DNA of 64,000 nucleotides, taken from contig NZ_JACLBZ010000005.1 of the NCBI RefSeq assembly GCF_019748715.1, positions 93,754 to 157,753 of the forward strand, read 5' to 3'. The DNA is from Sporosarcina aquimarina (GTDB taxonomy: Bacteria; Bacillota; Bacilli; Bacillales_A; Planococcaceae). Numbering within the stretch: the stretch's first letter is position 1; each line of letters begins with the position of its first letter. The translations under genes and the position numbers were made by a program. The notes beneath the pieces are model-generated. The model worked only from the letters and a program-made list of their open reading frames with translations, was not told the origin of the DNA and did not search any database. This document shows positions 42,739 through 52,162 of the stretch, piece after piece.

Positions 42739-45700
42739 TTAATTCGTTTCATCTGTATTCTTATACGGCTCCAAAAGGTTATCCATCAAATACACTTTCC
42801 CGTTTTTCATGACCATTTGAACATTAGCAGCATCATCAATATTTTGAAGAGGGTCTCCATCTACGAAAACTAAATCTGCTAATTTCCCTGATTCAATCGT
42901 TCCGAGGTCATCTTCCGCTCCGAACCTCTTCGCAGGGAGGTATGTTACTGTCCGCAATGCCTCATAAGGAGTCATGCCATAACGAACCATGGCGCGAATG
43001 TTTAAATGAAGACTCACCGCAACATTATCTAGCGGCATATCCGTTCCGCCCAGTATCGTTCCTCCAGCATCCATGATGTCTTTCAGCAAGGATACCTCTC
43101 TCTCTAATCCGGTTCTAGTTACGGTCTGGTCAGTCGTTGTAGCATTACTGTAATGTTTGGTGATTGCTTCGTATTGATATGGTGTATACAATGTTTTAAC
43201 TCTAGGATCTGAAAGTAAAGCTGGATCGAATTCAAGTAACGTTTTTGATGAGAAAAGAGTTGAAGTAACAGCCATTCCCGATTCCGCAGCCAGTTTGGTG
43301 ACATCTTCATATGAAAGTTTCGTGAAGCTTTGTGAACGGGAAAAACCTAAACGTTGCGTTGCTGAAACATGAGATGTTCCGTCCTGACCGAAGCCAATGG
43401 ATGGATAGAAATAATGTGAGAAAGTAGGAATTCCCAGTTCATGTCCGTAATTAATCGCGATCGTTTGATAATTAAACGGCATTCTCACATACGTTTTTAG
43501 GATATCATAATTCAATTCTTCCGCCCTCTTAAGCTCCAGATTGATTAATTGATCTTCACTGGTAGTCGGTCTCATAAAATTATAGTAAACACGTGAACCA
43601 TCAATTGGTTCTCCTGATGCAAAGAACCGTGGAGCGACACGTGCTCCTGAAGCGCTTGCTTCCCTGTCTTCAAGTGCTAAATAGGCCGGTTCTCCCATTG
43701 AGACGGTGCTCGTAATACCAAAGGATAATAATTGTCTTCCTTGTCTTGATCCTAGAAAGGCCGATTCAAGTGCCTGATGGACATGGGCATCCCATAACCC
43801 TGGAATGACTGTTTGATCACTTGCATCGATGAAGTTGTTGCCGTGGTGAGGTTTTTCATGAGGTTTAATTTCTTTGATGCGGTTTCCTTGTACAATGATG
43901 TCCATATTGTGCTTGAGTTCTTTGCTTTCACCGTCCCATAACTTGCCTGCATGGATCACTGTAATGCCATTCGGCTGGTCAGCTTTCCAAGTCATTTTGA
44001 ACGGTACTTTCTTTGGAGCGTCACCATTCATTTGAATGGTCCGTAATTCGCCATTCGACACGTATAACAACGTTTTCGAATCTCCGCTCCAGCTAGGTGA
44101 CTCAGCTACTTCTTCGGTTATTTTTCGGGCTTGTCCCATTGGATTACCCTTTTGATCTACCGGCATGACCCAAAGCGTGCTTTCAATAATAAAGGCCATA
44201 TGCTTTCCGTCCGGTGACCAAACGGGACCTGAATTCGAACGGTTACTCAACGATTTAGATTTTGCAGGATCTACATATGTCTGTTCCCCTGTTTCCAGGT
44301 CTACCGTCAAAATTTGACTCAGCCCTTCTCTGAATCTATTAGAAAATTGCTTTAAAGCTGCAATCGCAATCGTTTTTCCTTCCGGTCCCCACGTTGGATG
44401 CCCCGGCTCCCACATAGGTTTAAGAATTTGTTCAATCTCGCCAGTTTCGATAGTGATAATATAGGTTGCACCCTCTTGATCTTGGAACGCGATTTTCTTT
44501 CCATCCGGTGACCATGATGCAGCCACTTCTGCCCCGGCTTCCGATGTTAGCCTTTGTTCGTTACCGGTCTTCACGTCCAAAATGTATATATCCTCCGATC
44601 CGGCTTTATCAGAAGAATAGGCTAGCTTCGTACCGTCTGGTGACCAAGCTGGATTTGCTTCGAAGTATGAATCATTAGTTAATTGCTTAGGCTTGTTCTT
44701 GCCAACTTCGAGTAACCAGAGATCATTTAATGCTACAAAGGCGATCGTCTTTCCATCTGGAGATAACTCCGGGTCAACAATCCCCGTAACAGGCATCGGC
44801 TTCTTAGAATCAAAGTCGTACTTTTTATGATTGTATTCCGGCTGATCAATTGGAATCTCTGCTTCAAAAGGGATGGATCGGCTTTCTTGTTCATTTAAAT
44901 TGCGCTGTTTAATTTTTCCGTCCGCTGTATAGATCATCTCGTCGCCCGAGGTCCATTTCACCGGGAACGGGAATACATCCTCCCCTCCAGTTACATTTTC
45001 ACCGTCAATGATCAGTTCACTTCTACTGTCTACTTGCAATACATAAGCTATATCTTTTCCATTTGGCGACCAAGATGGAGATAAAACTTTCCCATCTTCC
45101 ACTGTTGTAATCGTGCGGCGTTCGTTATTTTCATTCACCACATCAATGCGCTTCCCGTTACTATCTCCGCCGACAACAAAGGCAATTTCTTTTCCATCCG
45201 GTGACCACGTAGGATAGAATTCTTCCTCCGGGCTATCGGTCCATTGAGTAAGTTCCTCTGTTTTTAAATCCAATACCCAAATATCGTAGCTACCGTCACG
45301 GTCTGCTGAAAAGGCTACACGCGAACCGTCCGGAGAGTAGCTTGGTTCCCGATGGTCATAAATGCCTGTCGTCAGCTGCTCTTTTTCTGAACCATCCGGA
45401 TTCATTGTCCAAATGTGATAGTTGCCGCTTCTATATGATTGATAAGCGATTTTACTTCCATCCGGTGACCAGTCAGGTACAGATGGGTCGTCAAAGTTAT
45501 CTGATATTCTCTTCGCTTCCCCGCCTTTCCCGGAAAGCGACCATAACCCACCCTGCAATTCGATCACTAGACTTTTGCCGTCAGGGGAGACTGCAACACT
45601 CATATTCGTCCCTTCCTTGACTCTAATTGTTTTATTCTTGGAGTTATTTGTCTCCTCTGCCGCAACTCCCATGTGAATTTGACTGAATGTTAATACAGTA

Positions 45701-45741
45701 ATTAATACAGATAAAATAAAGTATCTTGTCCACTTCCTCAT
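42739..45741 (-). CDS. Secreted TolB-type propeller fused to amidohydrolase
   Basis: A 1000-residue protein with an N-terminal signal peptide (YFILSVLITVLTFSQIHMGVAAEE). Residues about 45-560 hold many PD40/WD40-like repeats with the recurring PSWSPDGKxIAF pattern. The C-terminal 400 residues are an amidohydrolase: DASDQTVIPGLWDAHVHQALE (two-His metal motif), a Lys in YDILKTYVRMPF, SHYFYP and GGTDMPLDNVAV (Asp ligand), ending with LGTIESGKLADLVFVDGDPL. Relatives with this architecture are annotated only generally as amidohydrolases; substrate unknown. Good RBS AGGAGGGGG. Confidence 0.92.
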   Translation of the reverse strand: MRKWTRYFILSVLITVLTFSQIHMGVAAEETNNSKNKTIRVKEGTNMSVAVSPDGKSLVIELQGGLWSLSGKGGEAKRISDNFDDPSVPDWSPDGSKIAYQSYRSGNYHIWTMNPDGSEKEQLTTGIYDHREPSYSPDGSRVAFSADRDGSYDIWVLDLKTEELTQWTDSPEEEFYPTWSPDGKEIAFVVGGDSNGKRIDVVNENNERRTITTVEDGKVLSPSWSPNGKDIAYVLQVDSRSELIIDGENVTGGEDVFPFPVKWTSGDEMIYTADGKIKQRNLNEQESRSIPFEAEIPIDQPEYNHKKYDFDSKKPMPVTGIVDPELSPDGKTIAFVALNDLWLLEVGKNKPKQLTNDSYFEANPAWSPDGTKLAYSSDKAGSEDIYILDVKTGNEQRLTSEAGAEVAASWSPDGKKIAFQDQEGATYIITIETGEIEQILKPMWEPGHPTWGPEGKTIAIAALKQFSNRFREGLSQILTVDLETGEQTYVDPAKSKSLSNRSNSGPVWSPDGKHMAFIIESTLWVMPVDQKGNPMGQARKITEEVAESPSWSGDSKTLLYVSNGELRTIQMNGDAPKKVPFKMTWKADQPNGITVIHAGKLWDGESKELKHNMDIIVQGNRIKEIKPHEKPHHGNNFIDASDQTVIPGLWDAHVHQALESAFLGSRQGRQLLSFGITSTVSMGEPAYLALEDREASASGARVAPRFFASGEPIDGSRVYYNFMRPTTSEDQLINLELKRAEELNYDILKTYVRMPFNYQTIAINYGHELGIPTFSHYFYPSIGFGQDGTSHVSATQRLGFSRSQSFTKLSYEDVTKLAAESGMAVTSTLFSSKTLLEFDPALLSDPRVKTLYTPYQYEAITKHYSNATTTDQTVTRTGLEREVSLLKDIMDAGGTILGGTDMPLDNVAVSLHLNIRAMVRYGMTPYEALRTVTYLPAKRFGAEDDLGTIESGKLADLVFVDGDPLQNIDDAANVQMVMKNGKVYLMDNLLEPYKNTDETN

Positions 45742-46030
45742 AAAAAAGAACCCCCTCCTAATTATTGGTTTTCCTATACTTAAAGCAACCTCCTTTTTCG
45801 AATTGTGTACACTTTAACAAATTTTCAAAAAGTATTGTTCCCTATTTTTTAATCTAGGCACTACTTACCACATATTGGTTTAATAAAAAACTCGAGTGAC
45901 ATAGGATTAAGAGCCCCCCTCACTTGCCATCTTTAAGCGTTATACTACTTTAAGGGTAGGCACTAGGTCTCGAAATAAATCAGAAGTGCTTCCGAATTGC
46001 GTAAAGACTTGGTAGCCAAACTCTTTTTAC
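45742..46030. other. Upstream region of the amidohydrolase gene
   Basis: AT-rich intergenic DNA that must hold the amidohydrolase promoter. No further feature recognised. Confidence 0.4.
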
Positions 46031-46072
46031 AAAAAAGAAGCCTTCCGACCGATTTTTCGATCAGAAGACTGC
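46031..46072 (-). terminator. Terminator of the small membrane protein gene
   Basis: On the minus strand AGTCTTC-GA-CGA / TCG-TC-GAAGGCT, imperfect, followed by TTTTTT. Confidence 0.65.
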
Positions 46073-46219
46073 TCTCTTTGTACATTATTAAATTGTCAGA
46101 GTCATGTCTAAATTTTGTAATGTATAGATATTCTCAGTTTAAAAAATTGTCGTCACCAAAATAACTATAAAGCGCTTTAGATATTTTTATTGACCAGTAA
46201 TTTTTAGCTTTTAGACCAT

Positions 46220-46513
46220 TTAATTAAAATCAAAATTAATTAAATGTGTGCCTGTACTTACCAGTCGTTCAGGTATTGTATAAATGTTAGTTGAAATGGC
46301 ACCGGAAATTATAGCTATAACCCAGAAAAAGATTTTTTGACCCACCGTCAAATCTGAAAAACTAAGTATGATTGCCATAAGAAATAAAAATCCAGTAATA
46401 AGATTCATTAAACAGCCTGAAATTGTTGTGAGTAATATTAAACCTTGTCCCAAAATTACTAACAAAAAACCAATAATCTTAAGTATAAATTTCATTATTA
46501 TTTTAATAATCAT
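46220..46513 (-). CDS. Small hypothetical membrane protein
   Basis: A 97-residue hydrophobic protein with three predicted helices (IIGFLLVILGQGLILLTTISG, ITGFLFLMAIILSF and IFFWVIAIISGAISTNIYTI). I do not recognise a family. It is more AT-rich than its neighbours, has AGAGG before the ATG and a terminator behind it, and stands in a gene-poor stretch; recent acquisition is possible but not shown. Confidence 0.6.
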   Translation of the reverse strand: MIIKIIMKFILKIIGFLLVILGQGLILLTTISGCLMNLITGFLFLMAIILSFSDLTVGQKIFFWVIAIISGAISTNIYTIPERLVSTGTHLINFDFN

Positions 46514-46902
46514 CTTTAACCTCTTTCAATGTTTAATAAGTTTCATCAAGTATTAAATTTATTATTAGCATACATCATCAACCGGAACCTCAGGCTCTTT
46601 GCTTTCCACATCATGTAAATCCCGCTTACCTCCCAGCCACCTCTTTTGTTTTCTGAACACCTCTATAAGATTAAATTTCTCGAAATCAATATCCCGATAG
46701 TTCGACTAGTTAATACTATTTTCCACCTCCTGTATAATCCGGGATACTAAAAATGCCGTTAAACAAGCTGGCCCGATTGCCGAATCTACCAATATATTAC
46801 ACCAATACTATCATATTCATCCAACTACTCAAGTTCTTATAAAGGAACGAACCTTTCACAGTAATTCCAATAGGACATCCTTAACTTAATTTGAAGCAAA
46901 AT
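46514..46902. other. Gene-poor region with a possible coding relic
   Basis: On the minus strand 46565-46705 is open for 47 codons, ends in three consecutive TAA codons and has protein-like composition (DIDFEKFNLIEVFRKQKRW), but it has no start codon. It may be the tail of a deleted gene. Nothing else seen. Confidence 0.35.
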
Positions 46903-46956
46903 AAAAAAGGACTGCCCAGGAAGTCATGTTTCATGACTTCCTGGACAATCCCTTTA
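46903..46956 (-). terminator. Terminator of yhgE
   Basis: Long stem GACTGCCCAGGAAGTCATG and complement, three-base loop; on the minus strand followed by TTTTTTATTTTG. Confidence 0.85.
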
Positions 46957-46973
46957 GGACAATGCAAACTCTC

Positions 46974-49184
46974 TTACGCTTCTACTGTTGTTGCTGCTTT
47001 TCCTGAATAACGCTTCTTGAAGACGAGTGCGAAATAGCCAAATGTCAATGCTAGGCACACGACCATGAAGCCGATCAGAACGCCGTTGTTTGCCCATAAA
47101 TGCGCCATGTCTCCAGTGGAGATCGTCGCTTTAAATGCCTGGACAGAATATGTCATCGGCAATAATGTGTTGAAGATTTTTAGTGGCTCCGGAATTAATT
47201 CTAATGGGAATGTTCCAGCGCTCGTTGTCAATTGCAAAATCAAGATTAAGATCGCTACGAAACGTCCTGCATCCGACATGATGGAAACGAGTACTTGGAC
47301 GAGAGCTATGAATGTGTAACTTGTGATGATTGCAGTCAATATGAACATCGGCGTATTGACCGCTTCCATACCGAGCCAATATTTAACGACAGTGACTGCG
47401 AGTAACGCTTGAATCAATCCGACTATCGCCAAGACGGACACTTTACTCGTAAACCAACCTAATGCACCTGTCGGCGGAGTCGCTGGTTCCACTAATGGGA
47501 AGACGATCGACACAAGCAATGCACCTACAAACAATCCTAATGAAAGGAAGTATGGTGCGAAACCTGTTCCGTAATTTGGTACTTTGTTAATGCTTTGCTG
47601 TTCCACATCAACAGGTGAAGCCGCCATATTGTATGTCTTGTCTGTCGGATTCACTTCACCCGCTGTTTCATTGGCTTCAGCTAGTTTTTCTTGTAATGTT
47701 GCTGTTCCTTCGTTTAGTTCCGTAGCACCTGAAGCGAGTTTTCCGGAACCTTCTGCCAAGTCTTTGGATTTGGAGACGAGCGTGCCTGTTCCTTGCTGCA
47801 TCGTTCCTGCACCTGTTGTCAATTCATTCAAACCATTGGCTAATTCTTTAGAACCTGCTGCTGCGCTTTGCACGCCGCCAACCAACTGCTTAGATCCTGC
47901 TGCCAATTGACTGTTGCCGTTAGCCAGAGCATTTGAACCTTCCACTAACTTCGCAGAATTGCCTTGAAGCTTTTTCAATCCAGCAAGTGCTTCCGCATGT
48001 GCACCTTGTAATTGACCAGCTGCACCGTTTAATTGTGAAGCACCTTGCTGAAGGCCAGCTGCTCCTGCTGATAACTCGCCTATTCCACCCGCAACTTGAG
48101 CACTTCCTTGCTTTAACTCACCTAGTGCTGCCTGCAAAGCTGCTTTTTGTTCATCCGGCAGTTGAGCTAAAATTGGTCCTAGTTGGTCCGATAACTGATT
48201 GATTCCAGCGTGAACACTTTGAGAACCTGCCGCTAACTGATCGGAAGCATTTTTCAGGCTGCCTGATTTATCGGCTAGAGTACCAATACTGCCTGCAAAT
48301 TCCTTCTCTTTTGCTCCGATTTGCGAATAGCTGGCAGCCAATTTATCAACGCCCGCCGTATATTCTCCAATACCCGCTTTTAAGCTCGAAGCGCCTGCTG
48401 CCGCTTCGTTTGCGCCGGTTTGCAGATCACTCGCCCCCGCTGATAATGTGCCCAGACCTTTTGAAAGATCATTCGCACCTTTTGCGGCTGTATTTGCACC
48501 TTGCGCTAATTTAGTCGAACCATCGGACAGTGCAATACTGCTTGACGCGAGTTGCTCAAGATAGCCTTTGAGGTCGTCTGTACCGTCTGCCAATTTCTTT
48601 GCACCGTCATGTAATTCTCCTGCGCCGTCTGCTGCTTCGCCAAAACCTTCGCCCATTTCATTGATGGAATCGAAAAGCTTTTCTGCGTACGTCGAAGCTA
48701 CTTGCTCATTTACTTCCGCTTTGATGCGGTCCATCGCTGTTTCACCGATTTGGGCAGATAAGAAGTTGAAGCCTTCATTCGGTTTATAAAGTAGATTTAA
48801 TTTCTGCGGTTCTTCTTCTAATAAAGTGGTTGCGTGTTCAGAGAAGTTTTCAGGGATTTCAATCGTAATGTAATAATCCTGTCCTTTTAACCCTTTCTCC
48901 GCACGTTCTTTTGTCACGCTTTGAAAGTTGAACTCCTTACTGTCCACTAACTTATCCGTTAGTTCCTTCCCTATTTCGAGCTGTTCTCCATCCATTTCAG
49001 CGCCCTCGTCCAAATTGACGACCGCAACCGGCAATTGGTCCATGTGGTCATACGGATCCCAAAATGCCCATAGGAACATCCCAGCATACAATACAGGAAT
49101 AAATAAGATTGCAATCATCGGCACAATCATTTTGCGTGTGCGCAATAATTGCTTCCATTCAGCAAATGTCATACTTTTCTTCAT
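46974..49184 (-). CDS. yhgE: YhgE/Pip family membrane protein
   Basis: A 736-residue membrane protein of the YhgE/Pip type, related to ABC-2 permeases and ESX/type VII-linked and phage-receptor proteins. One helix near the N-terminus (MIVPMIAILFIPVLYAGMFLWAFWDPY) and about five at the C-terminus (from APYFLSLGLFVGALLVSI on) flank a 350-residue extracellular stalk of Ala/Gly-rich heptads (GAKKLADGTDDL, GANELSKGL-type repeats). The conserved LPVAVVNLDEGAEM follows the first helix. ATG 49184 follows GGAGG. It lies downstream of a TetR gene, as yhgDE in B. subtilis, and has its own operator-like site. Confidence 0.9.
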   Translation of the reverse strand: MKKSMTFAEWKQLLRTRKMIVPMIAILFIPVLYAGMFLWAFWDPYDHMDQLPVAVVNLDEGAEMDGEQLEIGKELTDKLVDSKEFNFQSVTKERAEKGLKGQDYYITIEIPENFSEHATTLLEEEPQKLNLLYKPNEGFNFLSAQIGETAMDRIKAEVNEQVASTYAEKLFDSINEMGEGFGEAADGAGELHDGAKKLADGTDDLKGYLEQLASSSIALSDGSTKLAQGANTAAKGANDLSKGLGTLSAGASDLQTGANEAAAGASSLKAGIGEYTAGVDKLAASYSQIGAKEKEFAGSIGTLADKSGSLKNASDQLAAGSQSVHAGINQLSDQLGPILAQLPDEQKAALQAALGELKQGSAQVAGGIGELSAGAAGLQQGASQLNGAAGQLQGAHAEALAGLKKLQGNSAKLVEGSNALANGNSQLAAGSKQLVGGVQSAAAGSKELANGLNELTTGAGTMQQGTGTLVSKSKDLAEGSGKLASGATELNEGTATLQEKLAEANETAGEVNPTDKTYNMAASPVDVEQQSINKVPNYGTGFAPYFLSLGLFVGALLVSIVFPLVEPATPPTGALGWFTSKVSVLAIVGLIQALLAVTVVKYWLGMEAVNTPMFILTAIITSYTFIALVQVLVSIMSDAGRFVAILILILQLTTSAGTFPLELIPEPLKIFNTLLPMTYSVQAFKATISTGDMAHLWANNGVLIGFMVVCLALTFGYFALVFKKRYSGKAATTVEA

Positions 49185-49215
49185 TAGTTTTCCTCCAATT
49201 TCACTGTGGACCAAT

Positions 49216-49238
49216 TGACTATAAAGTTCAAACGGTCA
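49216..49238. promoter_or_regulatory. Operator-like dyad before yhgE
   Basis: A 23-bp imperfect dyad, on the minus strand TGACCGTTTGAACTTTATAGTCA. It matches the dyad upstream of the TetR gene in both half-sites and in length. Confidence 0.7.
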
Positions 49239-49260
49239 TTGCGTTGTAAAAATAAAAGTC

Positions 49261-49830
49261 TCAAACTAAGAGACTTGAAAAAATCGTATCGCTTAATAAC
49301 TGTGCGATTTCTTCTTCTGACAGCTGTCGATCATGGGTTTTCGACCAATCCACGACGAGTGCCAGATAGGATTTGAATAACAAGTAAGCGACCAGTTCGC
49401 TGTTACACGGCTTGAGCTCTCCTTTTGAAATTCCTCGCTCAATTTTCTGTCGGACGAATTCGATGATTTCTTCCTCTATAGATGCCAGTACTTCGCTGAC
49501 CATCGGTGTCCGCAATTCTTTTTCTTCTTCAATCAGCTTAACGTACAGCTGATGAGTTTCTCTGAATTTTAGCAGTTGCATGAGCCGCGCATGGGCATTT
49601 ACTTCAAATGAAGCGCCTGCTATTGTACTTTCTTCGGACACTCGCCGCATTTCTTCAACCATTTGCCTGACGATGGCTTGGAACAGTTCTTCTTTGTTCG
49701 AGAAGAATGTATAGATGGTTCCTTTTCCGACATTGGCAATTTTTGCGACTTGGTCCATGGTGGTGGCTTTGTAGCCGAATAGTGAGAATGATTTTTCTGC
49801 TGCAAGTAAGATTTCCTGTCTGCGATCCAC
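49261..49830 (-). CDS. yhgD: TetR family regulator (YhgD-like)
   Basis: A 189-residue TetR-type repressor. N-terminal HTH: RRQEILLAAEKSFSLFGYKATTMDQVAKIANVGKGTIYTFFSNKEELF. The C-terminal ligand domain (about 60-189) resembles YhgD. It begins at GTG 49830 after GAGGTGAAG. With yhgE directly downstream and a matching dyad in front of both genes, it should repress itself and yhgE; the ligand is unknown. Confidence 0.88.
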   Translation of the reverse strand: MDRRQEILLAAEKSFSLFGYKATTMDQVAKIANVGKGTIYTFFSNKEELFQAIVRQMVEEMRRVSEESTIAGASFEVNAHARLMQLLKFRETHQLYVKLIEEEKELRTPMVSEVLASIEEEIIEFVRQKIERGISKGELKPCNSELVAYLLFKSYLALVVDWSKTHDRQLSEEEIAQLLSDTIFSSLLV

Positions 49831-49852
49831 TTCTTCACCTCGCCTCGCTCAT

Positions 49853-49875
49853 TGACCGTAAAACGTTTATGGTCA
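49853..49875. promoter_or_regulatory. Operator-like dyad before the TetR gene
   Basis: TGACCGTAAA-ACG-TTTATGGTCA, ten-base half-sites with one mismatch, about 22 bases upstream of the GTG start. Confidence 0.72.
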
Positions 49876-50101
49876 CTAGGTCATTATATTACACTGAATT
49901 GTGGGAAGATGCAAGGGGTTTGAGAATATTTTTCGTAACATTGTTAAATACCTTTTGATTAGATAGTGGATTTAAAAACTAGACTTACTATTCCAACAGC
50001 CTGGCGTAGAGCAAAAATGAGAACCGGTGTCAGGGCAGCAACTTGTCCGTTGAGATTATTCCAAAAAGCTGTCATTCGCAATACATTAGTCTTGATCACT
50101 T

Positions 50102-50746
50102 TTATTCAACGTTTCCTTCACCATTAATAGAACTGTTTGATTGGTGCGCACTAAAGATATTTTCTGGTTTTAATTCATCCAAGTAACCCACCAAATCGAG
50201 GGTGGCGGAGCTGGTATTGACATGAACTTCTTTAAATATGCCGGCGTCCGTGATCATCGGTATCGTAATTTTTTGTCCTGCTTCTATGTCTTGCGGGATT
50301 CCCCAAGATTGCTTAAACGGATTTCCTGCTATACCGTTTTCTAATTTTATATCGAAGCTGATGGATACGACAGCCTGTCGGATATTTCGCTTCGTACCAT
50401 TGTTTACCTCGATCATATATTCAGTAGTGCCGTCATCTAGTTTCTTTTCCTCTAGCACATTGAGTTCCAATTTTTCCATCCCATCATAGAAATCGTCTGG
50501 CAGTGGTGATCCAGAGTCTTGTTCTGATATTGATTGCTGCAACAACGGTATTGTCAGAAACAAAAACAATGCGGCGGCTGCAACGGCTACGGTCCAGGTG
50601 AAGTAGCTTCTTTTTCTGGTTTTGTCGGACGGACGCCTAATCTCCCTTTGCACTTGTTCTTTTCCTTGATCCGTCAATGAAATCCCTTGTACTCTTTGCT
50701 TCATTTCTCTTGAGATTTTACGGTCGAATTCATCCAATCCAATCAC
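50102..50746 (-). CDS. Putative anti-sigma factor, single-pass membrane protein
   Basis: A 214-residue protein with a cytosolic N-terminus (DEFDRKISREMKQRVQGISL), one membrane helix (TWTVAVAAAALFLFLTIPLL, about 48-68) and an extracellular domain of beta character. It overlaps the stop of an ECF sigma gene by 17 bases, the usual place for an anti-sigma factor; there is no zinc-binding ZAS motif. The GTG start overlaps its RBS; a TTG three codons later is better spaced. Function inferred from context only. Confidence 0.7.
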   Translation of the reverse strand: MIGLDEFDRKISREMKQRVQGISLTDQGKEQVQREIRRPSDKTRKRSYFTWTVAVAAAALFLFLTIPLLQQSISEQDSGSPLPDDFYDGMEKLELNVLEEKKLDDGTTEYMIEVNNGTKRNIRQAVVSISFDIKLENGIAGNPFKQSWGIPQDIEAGQKITIPMITDAGIFKEVHVNTSSATLDLVGYLDELKPENIFSAHQSNSSINGEGNVE

Positions 50747-51260
50747 TCCTTTCGAGTTTGTCTTTCAAGGCTTTTTTTCCTCTTAGCAATCGTGATTTTA
50801 CGGTGTTGTGGTTGATCTGCAGTACTTCACTAATTTCCTTCATCGTCAATTCTTCGTAATAAAATAGAATGAGGACTTCTTTGTATTTAGCTGGCAGTTT
50901 CGCAAGTTGCTGACTCATTTCATAGGACGATTCCTGTTCTATGTATAGGTTTTCCGTTAGGTTTTGATCATGGACTTCATCCAGTTCTTGCCGGTAGAAG
51001 ATATTACGGAAGCTCCAGCGTTTGGTGAAGTCTTTGCATTGGTTGATGGTCATTCGGATGAGCCATGTTTTATAAGTACAGTCATGACGGAATTGATCGA
51101 GCTGATGATAGCTTTTGATCAAAACTTCTTGGACAACGTCTTCACTTTCCGCCAAGTCGTTCAAGTACAGGTAGGCTATGCGTTTCAGATCATCGCCGTA
51201 ATCACGGATGAATGAGTCCAGCAACGCTCTTTTGTCGAGTTCTCCGTCATCATTAATCAT
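50730..51260 (-). CDS. ECF sigma factor with linked anti-sigma
   Basis: A 176-residue group 4 sigma factor, similar to SigV/SigW-type factors. Region 2: FIRDYGDDLKRIAYLYLNDLAESEDVVQEVLIKSYHQLDQF. Region 4: LPAKYKEVLILFYYEELTMKEISEVLQINHNTVKSRLLRGKKAL. The ATG follows GAAGGGGG. Cotranscribed and overlapping with the membrane protein downstream. I could not assign a convincing self-promoter. Confidence 0.9.
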   Translation of the reverse strand: MINDDGELDKRALLDSFIRDYGDDLKRIAYLYLNDLAESEDVVQEVLIKSYHQLDQFRHDCTYKTWLIRMTINQCKDFTKRWSFRNIFYRQELDEVHDQNLTENLYIEQESSYEMSQQLAKLPAKYKEVLILFYYEELTMKEISEVLQINHNTVKSRLLRGKKALKDKLERSDWIG

Positions 51261-52162
51261 GTATTTTGTCCCCCTTCATTCATTAGACGATTGTCGGGAT
51301 TGGTTTGACCCATCTTTGTTTACAATTAAAAAAGAAGAGCAGTAAACGGTTTTATTAAAAGTCAAGAGTTAACATGTTTCTCTTGATACATCAGCATCCT
51401 TCATATAATATATAACATTATATAAGCTAGATTAATCGAACAACAGGAGATCGTCATTGACGATCTCTTTTATGTCGTATCGGACCATAACGTGTAGTAG
51501 AAACATTTAGCACGTAGCACTTTTTTGATGCCTAATAAACGGGTAAATATGGTACTATGATATTGATAGCTCTTCAACAAACGAGCCAGATTATTGATGC
51601 GAAATGTTCCTGATTCAAATGAAATATGGTCTCACAATTTCGTTAAAGGTCAAGCAGTTTTGGGTTTCTAAAACTGAAGGGTTATGTCGAGGAATCGAAT
51701 GAAGAAGTAAAGATCTCCTTGAAAAAGTTTGATTATTTTCATCCTAAAATTTTCTGCAATCGTTCCTCGATTTCGGAAAGATCTCATCTTTTAGTTGAAG
51801 CAATTCCAATATAGCACATTACAAATTCACTTCTTATGCAGCTCTGTCCGCTTTATTTGAGAGACTGGACAGCCCCTCGGTTTATAATTGATATGTATAA
51901 ACTATTGATGCCGGTTTATTCCCCCCTACTATATTTAAATAAAGTTCCCAGCTTTTGATAATTAGCTGGGGAATCCGTCGGGTAAGTTATGGCCGAAAAA
52001 AAGCACTACAAACCAAAAGATAGTGTTAAAATTCACTTTGTGCGTTTACTCTTCTTAAGACAAATTGTAAAAGCCGATAATGGGATCAACTCTATCAGAT
52101 CACTGGACATGCTTATAGTGTTTTCAAACTTTTATTGACTAAATGTTTTTATTCCTTACCGT
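51261..52162. other. 900-bp gene-poor region
   Basis: AT-rich. Contains a perfect hairpin GAGATCGTCA/TGACGATCTC with TTTTAT at 51446-51472 (plus strand). A plus-strand frame at 51647-51814 is open without a start (LKLKGYVEESNEEVKISLKK) and may be a gene relic. No intact gene, RNA gene or repeat copy was recognised. Confidence 0.5.
51446..51472 (+). terminator. Orphan terminator-like hairpin
   Basis: Ten perfect pairs (GAGATCGTCA/TGACGATCTC), no real loop spacer, then TTTTAT. No complete plus-strand gene precedes it. Confidence 0.5.

Noticed and set aside
46220..46513. Toxin or holin assignment for the small membrane protein
   Set aside because: Size and hydrophobicity alone do not support it; no partner gene or family match was recognised.
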